DNA from: an uncultured bacterium
Lineage (GTDB): Bacteria > Bacillota > Clostridia > Lachnospirales > Lachnospiraceae
NCBI GenBank assembly: GCA_905215625.1
Contig: CAJMQQ010000018.1
Span: 1 to 43,101, forward strand
Length of the DNA stretch: 43,101 nt
Direction of reading: 5' to 3'
Positions 23,814-32,302 of this stretch are shown piece by piece. The notes beneath the pieces are model-generated. The model ran no database searches. It saw nothing but the letters and a program-made list of their open reading frames with translations, and was not told where the DNA came from. How positions within the stretch are numbered: the stretch's first letter is position 1; every line of letters starts with the position of its first letter. Made by a program: the position numbers and the translations under genes.

Positions 23814-24770
23814 TTATTTTCTCCTGGCTGTTACGGAAACCCATTCTCCCTGATAGGTCACTTCGATTACTTCAAACTCATCGTTTGCTTCAAATGCTTC
23901 CCGCACTGCCTGCTCTTTCATATTGATAATACCGGACGTAATAAAAATACCGCCATGTTTGATGTGAACCGGAATCTCCCTCTGAAGCAGGATAATCACG
24001 TCTGCAAGAATGTTGGCAACTGCAATATCGCACCACTCATAGCCTGCCCAGTCCTGCACTTCCTTATCGTCAATAATATTTCCCTGGATGACTGCAAATT
24101 TATCGCTGGAAATCTGGTTGGACTCCAGGTTTTCCCCTACTGCGTGAATGGCATTTTCATCCAAATCCGTTCCTTTTACTTCTTTTGCTCCCAGCTTTAA
24201 TGCTGCAATGCCTAAAATACCGCTTCCGGTTCCTACATCCAGCACCTTTGTCTCTGGAGTAATATATTTTTGAAGCTGACGGATACAAAGCTGTGTGGTC
24301 TCATGCATACCCGTTCCAAAGGCAGTGCCGGGATCAATCTGAATCAGCAGCTTGTCCTTGTGCTCTTCTGGAATCTCCTCCCAGGTTGGCTTAATCAAAA
24401 TATGGTCAACGGTAAAGGGCTTAAAATACTGCTTCCAGTTGTTAATCCAGTCCTTGTCTTCTGTCTCAGAAGCTTCAATGGTTCTGGCTCCTAAATTTAC
24501 AAATAAAGCCAGATCATCCAGCCCTTCTTCTACTTTTTTTAAGATTTCTTCTGCGTCGTCATCGTCGTCTAAATAAAAGCTGACCTTTGCCACGCCGTCG
24601 TCTGGTCCTAAATCCGGAAGAATGTCAATAAACATTCCCTTGGTTTCTTTTTCTGTCAGAGGAATCTTATCTTCGATCTCGATTCCCTCAATGCCTATTT
24701 CGTCAAACATACTGCTGACTAAATCTACCGCTTCCGTGGTAGTCGTTAATGTAAATTTTTTCCACTTCAT
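23814..24770 (-). CDS. prmA: Ribosomal protein L11 methyltransferase
   Basis: SAM-dependent enzyme that trimethylates ribosomal protein L11. The 318 residues have an N-terminal substrate-recognition domain and a class I methyltransferase domain with DVGTGSGILGIAALKLGA, then the NPPY-type equivalent VANILADVI. Just before the SAM site is IDPGTAFGTGMHETT, typical of PrmA. ATG 24770 has AGGAG 7 nt upstream. It is the first gene of the prmA-rsmE-desulfurase-thiI operon, with a promoter at 24831-24859. Confidence 0.95.
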   Translation of the reverse strand: MKWKKFTLTTTTEAVDLVSSMFDEIGIEGIEIEDKIPLTEKETKGMFIDILPDLGPDDGVAKVSFYLDDDDDAEEILKKVEEGLDDLALFVNLGARTIEASETEDKDWINNWKQYFKPFTVDHILIKPTWEEIPEEHKDKLLIQIDPGTAFGTGMHETTQLCIRQLQKYITPETKVLDVGTGSGILGIAALKLGAKEVKGTDLDENAIHAVGENLESNQISSDKFAVIQGNIIDDKEVQDWAGYEWCDIAVANILADVIILLQREIPVHIKHGGIFITSGIINMKEQAVREAFEANDEFEVIEVTYQGEWVSVTARRK

Positions 24771-24830
24771 GGGGCTTCTCCTGTTCCTCTGGGTTCTATC
24801 TTACGATCTAATCCTAATTGTGCATTTTTC

Positions 24831-24859
24831 ATCATAGCATATTTTCTTTTTACTGACAA
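24831..24859 (-). promoter_or_regulatory. Sigma-A promoter of prmA operon
   Basis: On the minus strand TTGTCA (24854-24859), a 17-nt spacer and TATGAT (24831-24836). The predicted leader is about 55 nt. Confidence 0.65.
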
Positions 24860-24892
24860 GGAGGCAGCAAGGCAAACTCCCTGGATTCCGGT

Positions 24893-25345
24893 TTATTTTT
24901 CTCCGGATTCTACTTTTTTCAAAATTGTTTTTATCTCTGATACACATTCCAGAAAACGTTCCAGCTCTTTTTGGGATAAATGTCCGAACCGCAGTTCCAG
25001 CTGTTCTTTTACGTATTTTTTTTCTTTCCGGATCAGCGCTTTGCCCTTTGGGGTCAGACGGACAAATACCAGTTTGCGGTTTGCCTCATCATAAAAGCGT
25101 TCTGCGTATCCTTCCTCTACCAGAGGCGCGATTACCCTGGTGGCCTGTTCCCTGGAAGCCGCTATGCTCTCTGCCACCTGCCCCATAGTCATATCGCCTC
25201 TGCTTCCTAATGCCAGAAGGGCATAAAACTGATGGCGGGAAAATTTAATCTCCCTGTAATCTAATGAATAAAGCAGCACTTTCTGACACGCAAAAAAAGT
25301 CTCAAACAACGCTGTAATTCCCCTGTCATCGGTTATCCTGTCCAT
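24893..25345 (-). CDS. MarR family transcriptional regulator
   Basis: A 150-residue winged-helix regulator of the MarR family. The DNA-recognition region runs through MTMGQVAESIAASREQATRVIAPLVEEGYAERF and the wing through DEANRKLVFVRLTPKGKAL, flanked by dimerisation helices at both ends. ATG 25345 follows TAGGAGG. It is divergent from a citrate synthase gene, and the shared control region holds several inverted repeats overlapping both promoters, so it probably controls itself and the citrate synthase gene. The ligand is unknown. A single cysteine near residue 20 (FFACQK) could allow redox sensing, but this is speculative. Confidence 0.9.
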   Translation of the reverse strand: MDRITDDRGITALFETFFACQKVLLYSLDYREIKFSRHQFYALLALGSRGDMTMGQVAESIAASREQATRVIAPLVEEGYAERFYDEANRKLVFVRLTPKGKALIRKEKKYVKEQLELRFGHLSQKELERFLECVSEIKTILKKVESGEK

Positions 25346-25364
25346 ATCGTTTCCTCCTAGGGTT

Positions 25365-25392
25365 ATTATATCTGATTGCTGTCAGATGTCAA
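25365..25392 (-). promoter_or_regulatory. Consensus promoter of marR
   Basis: On the minus strand TTGACA (25387-25392), a 16-nt spacer and TATAAT (25365-25370), both hexamers perfect. The spacer is largely the inverted repeat ATCTGA-N6-TCAGAT. Confidence 0.75.
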
Positions 25393-25427
25393 TGATTAAT
25401 CTTTGATTATTATTGACAAATATCAAA
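25370..25427. promoter_or_regulatory. Candidate MarR operator cluster
   Basis: Three inverted repeats lie between the divergent start sites: ATCTGA-N6-TCAGAT (25370-25387) within the marR promoter, the perfect palindrome GATTAATC (25394-25401), and TTTGAT-N14-ATCAAA (25402-25427) centred on the citrate synthase -35. Any of them could bind the MarR dimer; the first and third are the best placed. Confidence 0.5.
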
Positions 25428-25442
25428 CGATAATGCTATACT
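25413..25442 (+). promoter_or_regulatory. Sigma-A promoter of the citrate synthase gene
   Basis: TTGACA (25413-25418), an 18-nt spacer and TATACT (25437-25442). The start near 25449 leaves about 25 nt to the ATG, with AAGGAGGAG in the leader. Confidence 0.75.
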
Positions 25443-25473
25443 GGCAGTATCATTATTTTGAAGGAGGAGTTTT

Positions 25474-26841
25474 ATGGCAGATAATCGTTTATATGTGGAA
25501 GAATACGCCGCCCACCAGCTGAGAGAGTGCATTAATCACAATTCTATTAATCCGGCTCTCTTTTCTGAGTACGGTGTGAAGCGCGGCTTAAGAGATAAAA
25601 ACGGCAAGGGCGTTTTAGCCGGCCTTACCAATATTTCTTTAATCCAGTCCAGAAAAGAAGAGAACGGACAGTCTGTTCCTTGTGACGGCCGTCTGCTCTA
25701 CCGCGGCTATGACATCCAGGATTTGGTAAAAGGCTTTTTAGAAGCCCATCATTTCGGATTCGAAGAGATTACCTATTTGCTTTTATTCGGCGTACTTCCT
25801 ACCCAGACCCAGTTAGCTGAGTTTCAGGACATTTTAAACCGCAGCAATTTCCTTCCTACCAACTTTGTCCGCGACGTCATTATGAAGGCGCCTGGCAAGG
25901 ATATTATGAACTCCATGACCAAAAGTGTTTTAACCCTGGCGTCTTACGATGACAAGGTTTCTGACAACTCTTTGGAAAACGTTCTCCGGCAGTGTTTAAG
26001 TTTAATTGCTACATTCCCCAAAATGGCGGTTTATGCATACCACGCTTACAACCATTATGAAAGAGATGACAGTTTATATATCCACCGTCCGGATCCAAAC
26101 CTTTCTACTGCTGAAAACATTTTGCGGCTTCTCCGTCCAGACAAGTCTTACACTGCCTTAGAAGCCAATGTACTGGATCTGGCCCTGGTTCTTCACATGG
26201 AACATGGCGGCGGAAACAACTCCACCTTTACCACCCGCGTCGTTACTTCCTCCGGCTCGGATACTTATTCCGTTATCGCAGCTGCCCTTTCTTCTTTAAA
26301 AGGCCCGAAACACGGCGGCGCCAACATCAAGGTCGTAGAAATGATGGCAGATATTAAGGAGCACGTAACCGATACCACTGACCAGGAAGCTGTCCACGCA
26401 TATCTGGAAAAGATTCTCCACAAAGAAGCGTTCGACAAAAAGGGGCTGATCTATGGTATGGGCCACGCTGTATATTCCATTTCCGATCCCAGAGCCCAGA
26501 TCTTTAAGGGATTTGTAGAGAAATTAGCAAAGGAAAAAGGACGCAACGAAGATTTTGCCCTTTATTCCATGATCGAGACCATGGCTCCCCAGATTATTGC
26601 CGGAGAACGCGCCATCTATAAGGGTGTCAGTGCAAACGTCGATTTCTACAGCGGATTTGTTTACAGTATGCTGGATATTCCAACCGAACTCTTTACCCCG
26701 ATGTTTGCCATTGCCCGTATCGTCGGCTGGAGCGCCCACCGGTTAGAAGAATTGATCAATGTAGATAAGATTATCCGTCCTGCTTACCAGAGCCTGTTAA
26801 GTGAAGAAGCTCTGCCATATGTAAAGATGGAAGATCGATAA
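25474..26841 (+). CDS. Citrate/2-methylcitrate synthase
   Basis: Condenses acetyl-CoA with oxaloacetate to citrate. The 455 residues carry the full catalytic triad in family context: His280 in GPKHGGAN, His331 in GMGHAVY and Asp390 in NVDFYSGF, plus HMEHGGGNNSTF near residue 241. The protein is somewhat longer than the 370-430 common in bacteria because of an N-terminal extension of about 50 residues, a pattern seen in clostridial enzymes. A methylcitrate specificity cannot be excluded. No aconitase or isocitrate dehydrogenase gene is nearby. ATG 25474 follows AAGGAGGAGTTTT. It is transcribed alone, divergently from marR. Confidence 0.92.
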   Translation: MADNRLYVEEYAAHQLRECINHNSINPALFSEYGVKRGLRDKNGKGVLAGLTNISLIQSRKEENGQSVPCDGRLLYRGYDIQDLVKGFLEAHHFGFEEITYLLLFGVLPTQTQLAEFQDILNRSNFLPTNFVRDVIMKAPGKDIMNSMTKSVLTLASYDDKVSDNSLENVLRQCLSLIATFPKMAVYAYHAYNHYERDDSLYIHRPDPNLSTAENILRLLRPDKSYTALEANVLDLALVLHMEHGGGNNSTFTTRVVTSSGSDTYSVIAAALSSLKGPKHGGANIKVVEMMADIKEHVTDTTDQEAVHAYLEKILHKEAFDKKGLIYGMGHAVYSISDPRAQIFKGFVEKLAKEKGRNEDFALYSMIETMAPQIIAGERAIYKGVSANVDFYSGFVYSMLDIPTELFTPMFAIARIVGWSAHRLEELINVDKIIRPAYQSLLSEEALPYVKMEDR

Positions 26842-26857
26842 TATAATTAGAAAGCAG

Positions 26858-26909
26858 CAATAGAGAGTCCAGCCTGGTTAGAAACCTGGAAACAGCTGGC
26901 TCTCTATTG
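26858..26909 (+). terminator. Hairpin after the citrate synthase gene
   Basis: CAATAGAGAG plus CCAGC pairs with GCTGG plus CTCTCTATTG (about 15 bp, one bulged T) across a 21-nt loop that can itself pair GGTT with AACC. It starts 16 nt after the stop codon. No T-tract follows, so termination may be weak or processing-related. Confidence 0.5.
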
Positions 26910-27020
26910 AAAATATGCTTCTGCCTGTTTTTCAAATCCGCAGATAGAATCCGCTCTGGCAGCAATCTTATGCAATACCTTTAAGTTTTCAGTATCTTCC
27001 CCGCTTTCCAAGGTTTCCAT
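26904..27020 (-). CDS. Possible 38-residue small protein
   Basis: A minus-strand frame from ATG 27020 to TAG 26904 encodes 38 residues beginning METLESGEDTENLKVL and ending with QAEAYFQ. The composition resembles genuine local proteins (helical, charged). There is no ribosome binding site. A TATAAT hexamer lies about 15-20 nt upstream of the start (27037-27042), with TTGTCT 16 nt before it inside the heat-shock operon terminator, so a nearly leaderless mRNA is possible. The stop codon lies within the hairpin at 26858-26909. I do not recognise the sequence; it may equally be a chance frame or a gene remnant. Confidence 0.25.
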   Translation of the reverse strand: METLESGEDTENLKVLHKIAARADSICGFEKQAEAYFQ

Positions 27021-27045
27021 TATAATCTGGCTGTGATTATATCAC

Positions 27046-27081
27046 AAAAAAAGCGGCAGACAATGCTGCAAACTGTCTGCC
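27046..27081 (-). terminator. Intrinsic terminator of the heat-shock operon
   Basis: On the minus strand GGCAGACA (27081-27074) pairs with TGTCTGCC (27062-27055), followed by GC and seven T residues. It lies 24 nt after the transglutaminase-like stop. Confidence 0.92.
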
Positions 27082-27104
27082 ACCTGAAACTCTTCAAAAA
27101 ACCT

Positions 27105-28499
27105 TTATATTTCCTCAAATTCTGCCAGCTCATGTCTGGTCTCATATTCTTCGCTTCTTAAGCTTCTGTCCTCATACTCCACTTCTCCCGCCTGATTATC
27201 GTAAGGATCGTTGCGGTTCCATTTCATTGGTGGGTAGAATGGATGCTGGAACTGGGAAACAGCAGGCATCCGGTAAGGATCCAGATTGCCAAAATAAAAT
27301 GCCCTCCGTTCCTCATCTCCTGCCCGGTATGCGCTTCCGCCAAAAGATACGTCGGCAAACAGCCATCCATAAGGAGCGATATAAAACTGTGCCCAGTCAT
27401 GGCTTCCCACAGAATCTGGTTTCATATAAAGACCAGACTGCCATCTGGCAGGAACTCCTGCAATCCGGCACATGGTAATAAACAATAATGCCTGAAATCC
27501 GCAGTCTCCCTTCCAGCCGGACGCTACATAATCCGGAATCTGGGGAATGGTAATATAACTGCGGACAAAGGAGTACATAATGTGACTGGTCAGATAATTG
27601 TAAATCTTTCTGGCTTTTTCCAGAGGATTCTTCTCATCTCCCACGATTTCTGCCGTTATCTCTTTCAGATATGGAGTAAAACGGATATGTGGAAGCTGTT
27701 CCTCCAGGTACATAGACGGCTGGCCGTCCAGAACCGCTTCTGCCTTAGGATCCACATAGTTCATATGGGTTTCATAGGAAAACTCAATGGAATAGGTCTG
27801 CCCTACATGATGAACCGTATGGAAACACAGGGTTCTCTGGGGATACTGAGCATCTGAAAGGGTATATTCTTCTGGTCTGGCGTTCCGTTTTTTCCCATTT
27901 TCTTCAATCTCTACAGACAGAAGCTCGAAATTTTTTACCTGGGCGTATTCGACAGGAACTGGAAGATACACCTTTACCACTTCATTTTCCCGCTCCGCTT
28001 CTTTTTGAATGCGCAAAGTGCTTTTTACATGAAATCTGCAGGCCATACCGCCCTGGACTTTCATTTTTCCAATTACCTGATGCAAAAATTCATTTTCCAT
28101 AGGCGACGGATACTGGGAACGATCTTTTAAACGCTCCCAGATCCAGGAACGGGTTTTTACCAGATTGTTAAAAAAATCATCTTTAAAATGAATCTGTCCT
28201 TTGATATAAATCCATTCTGCTGCATTCTCTTCCCACAGTCTGGTCAGCTCTTCTTCTTTAAAATCAATCAGTTTTTCCTGAAGAAGCTTTAGGGCATCCT
28301 GCCAGCTATAAGGATACTGGTCCGGAATACGGGACAAAATCTCTTTTTCATAGCGCAGACGCTTTTTTAATGCCTCTGGAATATCTGTTTTCAAACGCAG
28401 GTCAATCATCTTATCCGCTTGGGCAAAATCTCCATACCATTTTACCTTTTCGATATCTTCCGGCAGTGAAATGTGAAGATACTCTACATCAGAATACAT
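27105..28499 (-). CDS. Transglutaminase-like domain protein
   Basis: A 464-residue protein whose C-terminal half is a transglutaminase-like cysteine protease fold. The catalytic triad is visible: Cys333 in GDCGFQALLF, His367 in GSHDWAQFY and Asp383 in FADVSFG. The N-terminal 280 residues contain helical segments and a beta-rich region and match no domain I can name. There is no signal peptide or membrane helix, so it is probably cytoplasmic. It could be a peptidase or amide-processing enzyme; the substrate is unknown. ATG 28499 follows AGGGAGGGCGTC and lies 12 nt after dnaJ; the operon terminator follows it, so it should be induced with the chaperones. Confidence 0.88.
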   Translation of the reverse strand: MYSDVEYLHISLPEDIEKVKWYGDFAQADKMIDLRLKTDIPEALKKRLRYEKEILSRIPDQYPYSWQDALKLLQEKLIDFKEEELTRLWEENAAEWIYIKGQIHFKDDFFNNLVKTRSWIWERLKDRSQYPSPMENEFLHQVIGKMKVQGGMACRFHVKSTLRIQKEAERENEVVKVYLPVPVEYAQVKNFELLSVEIEENGKKRNARPEEYTLSDAQYPQRTLCFHTVHHVGQTYSIEFSYETHMNYVDPKAEAVLDGQPSMYLEEQLPHIRFTPYLKEITAEIVGDEKNPLEKARKIYNYLTSHIMYSFVRSYITIPQIPDYVASGWKGDCGFQALLFITMCRIAGVPARWQSGLYMKPDSVGSHDWAQFYIAPYGWLFADVSFGGSAYRAGDEERRAFYFGNLDPYRMPAVSQFQHPFYPPMKWNRNDPYDNQAGEVEYEDRSLRSEEYETRHELAEFEEI

Positions 28500-28511
28500 G
28501 ACGCCCTCCCT

Positions 28512-29672
28512 TTAGTCTTCTTTATTGAAAAAATCCTTAAAACTCTTTTTCTTGTGACCTTCTGCCTGAGGCGCTACTCCCCTCATTTCTTCGTCATAAC
28601 GGCGCAGCGCTTCTTTTTGCGCTTCAGTCATACGCTCCGGAACCTGAACCACCAGGGTGACATAGTGATCGCCGCGGATATTTCGATTTCGTAAGGATGG
28701 AACTCCTTTTCCCTTTAACCGTACCTTGGTGTCAGTCTGGGTTCCTGCCTTTACCTCGTACTCTACTTCGCCGTCTACGGTCTTAATCCGGATTGGGCCG
28801 CCTAATGCCGCTGTTGCAAAGGAAATATATACCGTTGAGAAAATACTGATATCCTGACGTTTTAAGAACGGATGGCTGGAAACAACTGCCTCTACCAGTA
28901 AATCGCCTCTCTCGCCGCCGTTTACGCCAGGTTCACCTGCTCCTGCCAGACGGACGCTCTGGCCATTATCAATACCAGCCGGAATATTAACCTTAAATTT
29001 CTTACGTACAGTCTTATAACCGCTTCCGTAGCATTTGGGGCATTTTTCCTTGATAACTTTACCAGTACCGTTACAATCCGGACAAGTCTGGACGTTCTGT
29101 ACCTGGCCAAAGAAAGACTGCTGGGTATACATAATCTTGCCTTTGCCGTTACACTTGGAACAGGTCACTGGTGAAGTGCCTGGCTTGGCTCCTGTACCAT
29201 GACAGTCCGGACACTCCTCTTTGTAATTGATCTCAATTTCCTTTTCGCATCCGAAAACTGCCTCTTCAAAGGTAATGCGGACTGCTGTTCTTACGTTTGC
29301 CCCGCGCATAGGGCCATTGCTGCGTCCTCTGGAAGAACGGCCGCCGCCAAAAATATCGCCGAAAATATCGCCGAAAATGTCTCCCATATCTCCGGAAAAA
29401 TCAAAGCCGCCAAATCCACCGGCTCCGCCGCCTGCACCTCCGTCAAACGCTGCATGGCCAAACTGGTCATACTGCTGCCGTTTCTGCGGATCGCTTAATA
29501 CACTGTAAGCTTCTGATGCTTCCTTAAATTTCTGTTCGGCCTCTTTATCTCCGGGATTTGCATCCGGATGGTATTTTTTGGCCAGAACCCGGTACGCTTT
29601 CTTGATGGCTGCGTCGTCGGCATCTTTTGCCACACCCAGCACTTCGTAATAATCCCTTTTACTCTCTGCCAT
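28512..29672 (-). CDS. dnaJ: Chaperone protein DnaJ
   Basis: Hsp40 co-chaperone that stimulates the DnaK ATPase and delivers unfolded substrates. The 386 residues show the J domain with HPD at 35-37, a Gly/Phe-rich linker, four CxxCxGxG zinc repeats (CPDCHGTG, CSKCNGKG, CPDCNGTG, CPKCYGSG) and the C-terminal peptide-binding domains, so it is a full type I DnaJ. The frame extends 26 codons upstream of ATG 29672, but that part covers the intergenic hairpin; ATG 29672, preceded by GAGAGGGAAAGAC, gives the normal start MAESKRDYYE. Confidence 0.97.
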   Translation of the reverse strand: MAESKRDYYEVLGVAKDADDAAIKKAYRVLAKKYHPDANPGDKEAEQKFKEASEAYSVLSDPQKRQQYDQFGHAAFDGGAGGGAGGFGGFDFSGDMGDIFGDIFGDIFGGGRSSRGRSNGPMRGANVRTAVRITFEEAVFGCEKEIEINYKEECPDCHGTGAKPGTSPVTCSKCNGKGKIMYTQQSFFGQVQNVQTCPDCNGTGKVIKEKCPKCYGSGYKTVRKKFKVNIPAGIDNGQSVRLAGAGEPGVNGGERGDLLVEAVVSSHPFLKRQDISIFSTVYISFATAALGGPIRIKTVDGEVEYEVKAGTQTDTKVRLKGKGVPSLRNRNIRGDHYVTLVVQVPERMTEAQKEALRRYDEEMRGVAPQAEGHKKKSFKDFFNKED

Positions 29673-29709
29673 GTCTTTCCCTCTCAATGTATCGGAATAA
29701 TGCCCGAAA

Positions 29710-29739
29710 GGGGTTAGACGCATACTGCGCCTAATCCCC
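29710..29739 (-). promoter_or_regulatory. Intercistronic hairpin between dnaK and dnaJ
   Basis: GGGG-TTAG-GCGCA pairs with TGCGTCTAACCCC (about 13 bp, one bulged A, 3-nt loop) on the minus strand, followed by TTTCGGGC. It could be a partial terminator or a processing/stability element that keeps DnaJ below DnaK. Confidence 0.55.
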
Positions 29740-29780
29740 ATTCCAAGCATTTATAAAATCTCGTTATACGTCTTTTGAGT

Positions 29781-31652
29781 TTACACCTCTTTGAAGTCGC
29801 CGTCAACTACATCGTCTCCGTAAGGCTGGCTTCCTGCCTGGCCTGCGCCTGCATTAGCATCCGGACCAGGACCTGCCTGACCTGCTGCCTGTGCCTGCTC
29901 GTAAACCTTAGCAAACAGCTTCTGAGCGCTGTTCATCAGCTTCTCCTTGCCTGCCTTGATGTCCTCTACCTGAGCATCGGTCATCTGGTCAACCGGAGCA
30001 CGGTTGATAGCTTCCTTCAAAGCATTTAAGTCTGCTTCTACTTCGGACTTATCGTTAGCGTCTAACTTATCGCCTACCTCTTCTAATGCTTTCTCGGTCT
30101 GGAATACCATGGAGTCTGCATCGTTTCTGGTATCAATCGCTTCTTTTCTCTTCTTATCCTGTGCTTCAAACTCTGCTGCTTCCTTTACTGCCTTTTCAAT
30201 ATCGGAATCAGACATATTGGAACCGGAAGTAATCGTGATGTGCTGTTCTTTTCCAGTACCTAAGTCCTTAGCGGATACATTTACAATACCGTTGGCATCA
30301 ATGTCAAAGGTAACTTCAATCTGCGGAACGCCTCTTCTTGCTGGCGGGATTCCATCCAGACGGAACTGTCCAAGAGTCTTGTTGTCTCTTGCAAACTGTC
30401 TCTCACCCTGTACTACGTGGATATCTACAGCAGTCTGGTTGTCTGCTGCGGTAGAGAAGATCTGGCTCTTCTTGGTCGGAATGGTGGTATTTCTTTCAAT
30501 CAGTCTGGTTGCTACGCCGCCCATGGTCTCAATGGAAAGAGAAAGAGGGGTAACGTCCAGAAGAAGAATATCGCCTGCACCTGCATCGCCAGCCAGCTTA
30601 CCGCCCTGGATAGCTGCACCGATTGCTACGCACTCGTCTGGGTTTAAGGACTTGGATGGCTCCTGTCCGGTTAACTGTTTTACTTTCTCCTGTGCTGCCA
30701 GCATACGGGTGGAACCGCCGACTAACAGAACTTTGCCCAGTTCGGAAGCAGTAATGCCTGCATCCTTTAATGCGTTCTGTACCGGAATTGCAGTTCTCTC
30801 AATCAGGTCTCTGGTCAGTTCATCAAATTTTGCTCTGGTTAAGTTCATATCCAGATGCTTCGGGCCTTCTGCTGTTGCAGTAATGAACGGAAGGTTAATG
30901 TTGGTAGTAGTAGCAGTAGACAGTTCCTTCTTTGCCTTCTCTGCTGCTTCTCTCAGACGCTGCAGAGCCATCTTGTCTGCAGATAAGTCTACGCCTTCTG
31001 TCTTCTTGAATTCGTCAATCATCCACTGGGTAACGCGGTTGTCAAAGTCGTCGCCGCCTAAACGGGTATCGCCGTTGGTGGAAAGAACTTCGATAACGCC
31101 GTCACCGATTTCAATAATGGAAACATCAAAGGTACCGCCGCCTAAGTCGTATACCATGATCTTCTGTTCTTTTTCATTGTCCAGACCGTAAGCCAGAGCT
31201 GCTGCAGTCGGCTCGTTGATGATACGCTTTACTTCCAGGCCTGCAATCTTTCCAGCATCCTTAGTTGCCTGACGCTGTGCGTCATTAAAGTATGCAGGAA
31301 CGGTAATAACAGCCTCGGTTACTTTTTCGCCCAAGTAGCTTTCTGCGTCTGCTTTTAACTTCTGCAAAATCATAGCGGAAATTTCCTGTGGTGTGTATTT
31401 CTTATCATCAATGGTTACTTTGTAGTCAGTACCCATATGTCTCTTAATGGAAGAGATGGTCTTGTCAGCATTGGTAACTGCCTGACGCTTTGCCGGTTCG
31501 CCGACTAAACGCTCGCCGGTCTTTGTAAATGCTACGATAGACGGAGTGGTTCTCACGCCTTCTGCGTTAGCGATAACGGTTGGCTTGCCGCCTTCCATAA
31601 CTGCCACGCAGCTATTTGTTGTACCTAAGTCGATACCAATAATCTTGCTCAT
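29781..31652 (-). CDS. dnaK: Chaperone protein DnaK
   Basis: Hsp70 chaperone with ATP-driven binding of unfolded peptides. The 623 residues have the N-terminal ATPase domain (IGIDLGTTNSCVAVMEGG, YDLGGGTFDVS, LVGGSTRM), the linker and beta-sandwich substrate domain (LLLDVTPLSLSIETMGG), a helical lid, and a Gly/Ala/Gln-rich tail ending in DDVVDGDFKEV. This is the short Gram-positive type. ATG 31652 has CAGGAGGAAAAAACT upstream. It is the third gene of the CIRCE operon, 35 nt after grpE. Confidence 0.98.
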   Translation of the reverse strand: MSKIIGIDLGTTNSCVAVMEGGKPTVIANAEGVRTTPSIVAFTKTGERLVGEPAKRQAVTNADKTISSIKRHMGTDYKVTIDDKKYTPQEISAMILQKLKADAESYLGEKVTEAVITVPAYFNDAQRQATKDAGKIAGLEVKRIINEPTAAALAYGLDNEKEQKIMVYDLGGGTFDVSIIEIGDGVIEVLSTNGDTRLGGDDFDNRVTQWMIDEFKKTEGVDLSADKMALQRLREAAEKAKKELSTATTTNINLPFITATAEGPKHLDMNLTRAKFDELTRDLIERTAIPVQNALKDAGITASELGKVLLVGGSTRMLAAQEKVKQLTGQEPSKSLNPDECVAIGAAIQGGKLAGDAGAGDILLLDVTPLSLSIETMGGVATRLIERNTTIPTKKSQIFSTAADNQTAVDIHVVQGERQFARDNKTLGQFRLDGIPPARRGVPQIEVTFDIDANGIVNVSAKDLGTGKEQHITITSGSNMSDSDIEKAVKEAAEFEAQDKKRKEAIDTRNDADSMVFQTEKALEEVGDKLDANDKSEVEADLNALKEAINRAPVDQMTDAQVEDIKAGKEKLMNSAQKLFAKVYEQAQAAGQAGPGPDANAGAGQAGSQPYGDDVVDGDFKEV

Positions 31653-31687
31653 AGTTTTTTCCTCCTGAAAAAATATCCTAAACTTTA

Positions 31688-32302
31688 TTAGTTAGCAACC
31701 TGGACCATGCTGTGTCTTACCACGCTGTCCCGATACATGTAACCTTTTTGTAACTCTGCTGCAATAATATTTTCACCCAGATTTTCATCTTCAATGTGCA
31801 TAACCGCATTGTGGAAATTGGGATCAAATTCCTTTCCAACTGCCTCAATCGGCGTTACTCCCAAGTCCTCTAAGGTCTTGATAAGCTGCTTGTAAATCTT
31901 TTCCATGCCGTCGGCATAGGGATTGTCTTTTGCATCCTCGGTAACCGTAGCCAGCCCTCTCTCGAAGTTGTCTACCACCGGAAGGATTTTTTCAATAATA
32001 TCTCTTGCTCCAATCTCATACATGGCAGATTTTTCTTTTTCTGTCCGCTTTCTGAAATTGTCAAATTCAGCCATAGACCGTTTTAACCGGTCTGTCAGCT
32101 CTTCTATTTTCTCATCTCTTGGGTCTTTTTTCTTTTTAAAAAAGCTTTTCTTTTCGGAAGCTGTATCTTTTTCACTGTCAGGCTCTGCGGTCTCATCTAT
32201 GGTGTCGTGATTCTCTGTCTGTTCTTCCGGAGCGCCTTCCTGCTCTAATTCCTTATCCAGCTCTTCGTTTTTTATTTCTTCACCGCTCACTTTTTCAATC
32301 AC
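31688..32302 (-). CDS. grpE: Nucleotide exchange factor GrpE
   Basis: DnaK nucleotide-exchange factor. The 204 residues comprise a long acidic, probably disordered N-terminus (about 50 residues rich in Glu), a coiled-coil (EELTDRLKRSMAEFDNFRKRTEKEK) and the compact C-terminal head (GVTPIEAVGKEFDPNFHNAVMHIED and the VVRHSMVQVA tail). The start is GTG 32302, overlapping the hrcA stop in GTGA, so translation is probably coupled; the site upstream is only a weak purine tract. Confidence 0.96.
   Translation of the reverse strand: MIEKVSGEEIKNEELDKELEQEGAPEEQTENHDTIDETAEPDSEKDTASEKKSFFKKKKDPRDEKIEELTDRLKRSMAEFDNFRKRTEKEKSAMYEIGARDIIEKILPVVDNFERGLATVTEDAKDNPYADGMEKIYKQLIKTLEDLGVTPIEAVGKEFDPNFHNAVMHIEDENLGENIIAAELQKGYMYRDSVVRHSMVQVAN

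Noticed and set aside
27032..27046. TGTGA-N5-TCACA palindrome resembling a CRP/FNR-type site
   Set aside because: The spacer is 5 rather than 6 nt and it overlaps the T-tract side of a terminator, with no suitable promoter geometry.
30004..31191. Long 395-codon open frame on the plus strand
   Set aside because: It lies wholly antisense to dnaK; its translation has no recognisable domain and reflects the codon bias of dnaK.
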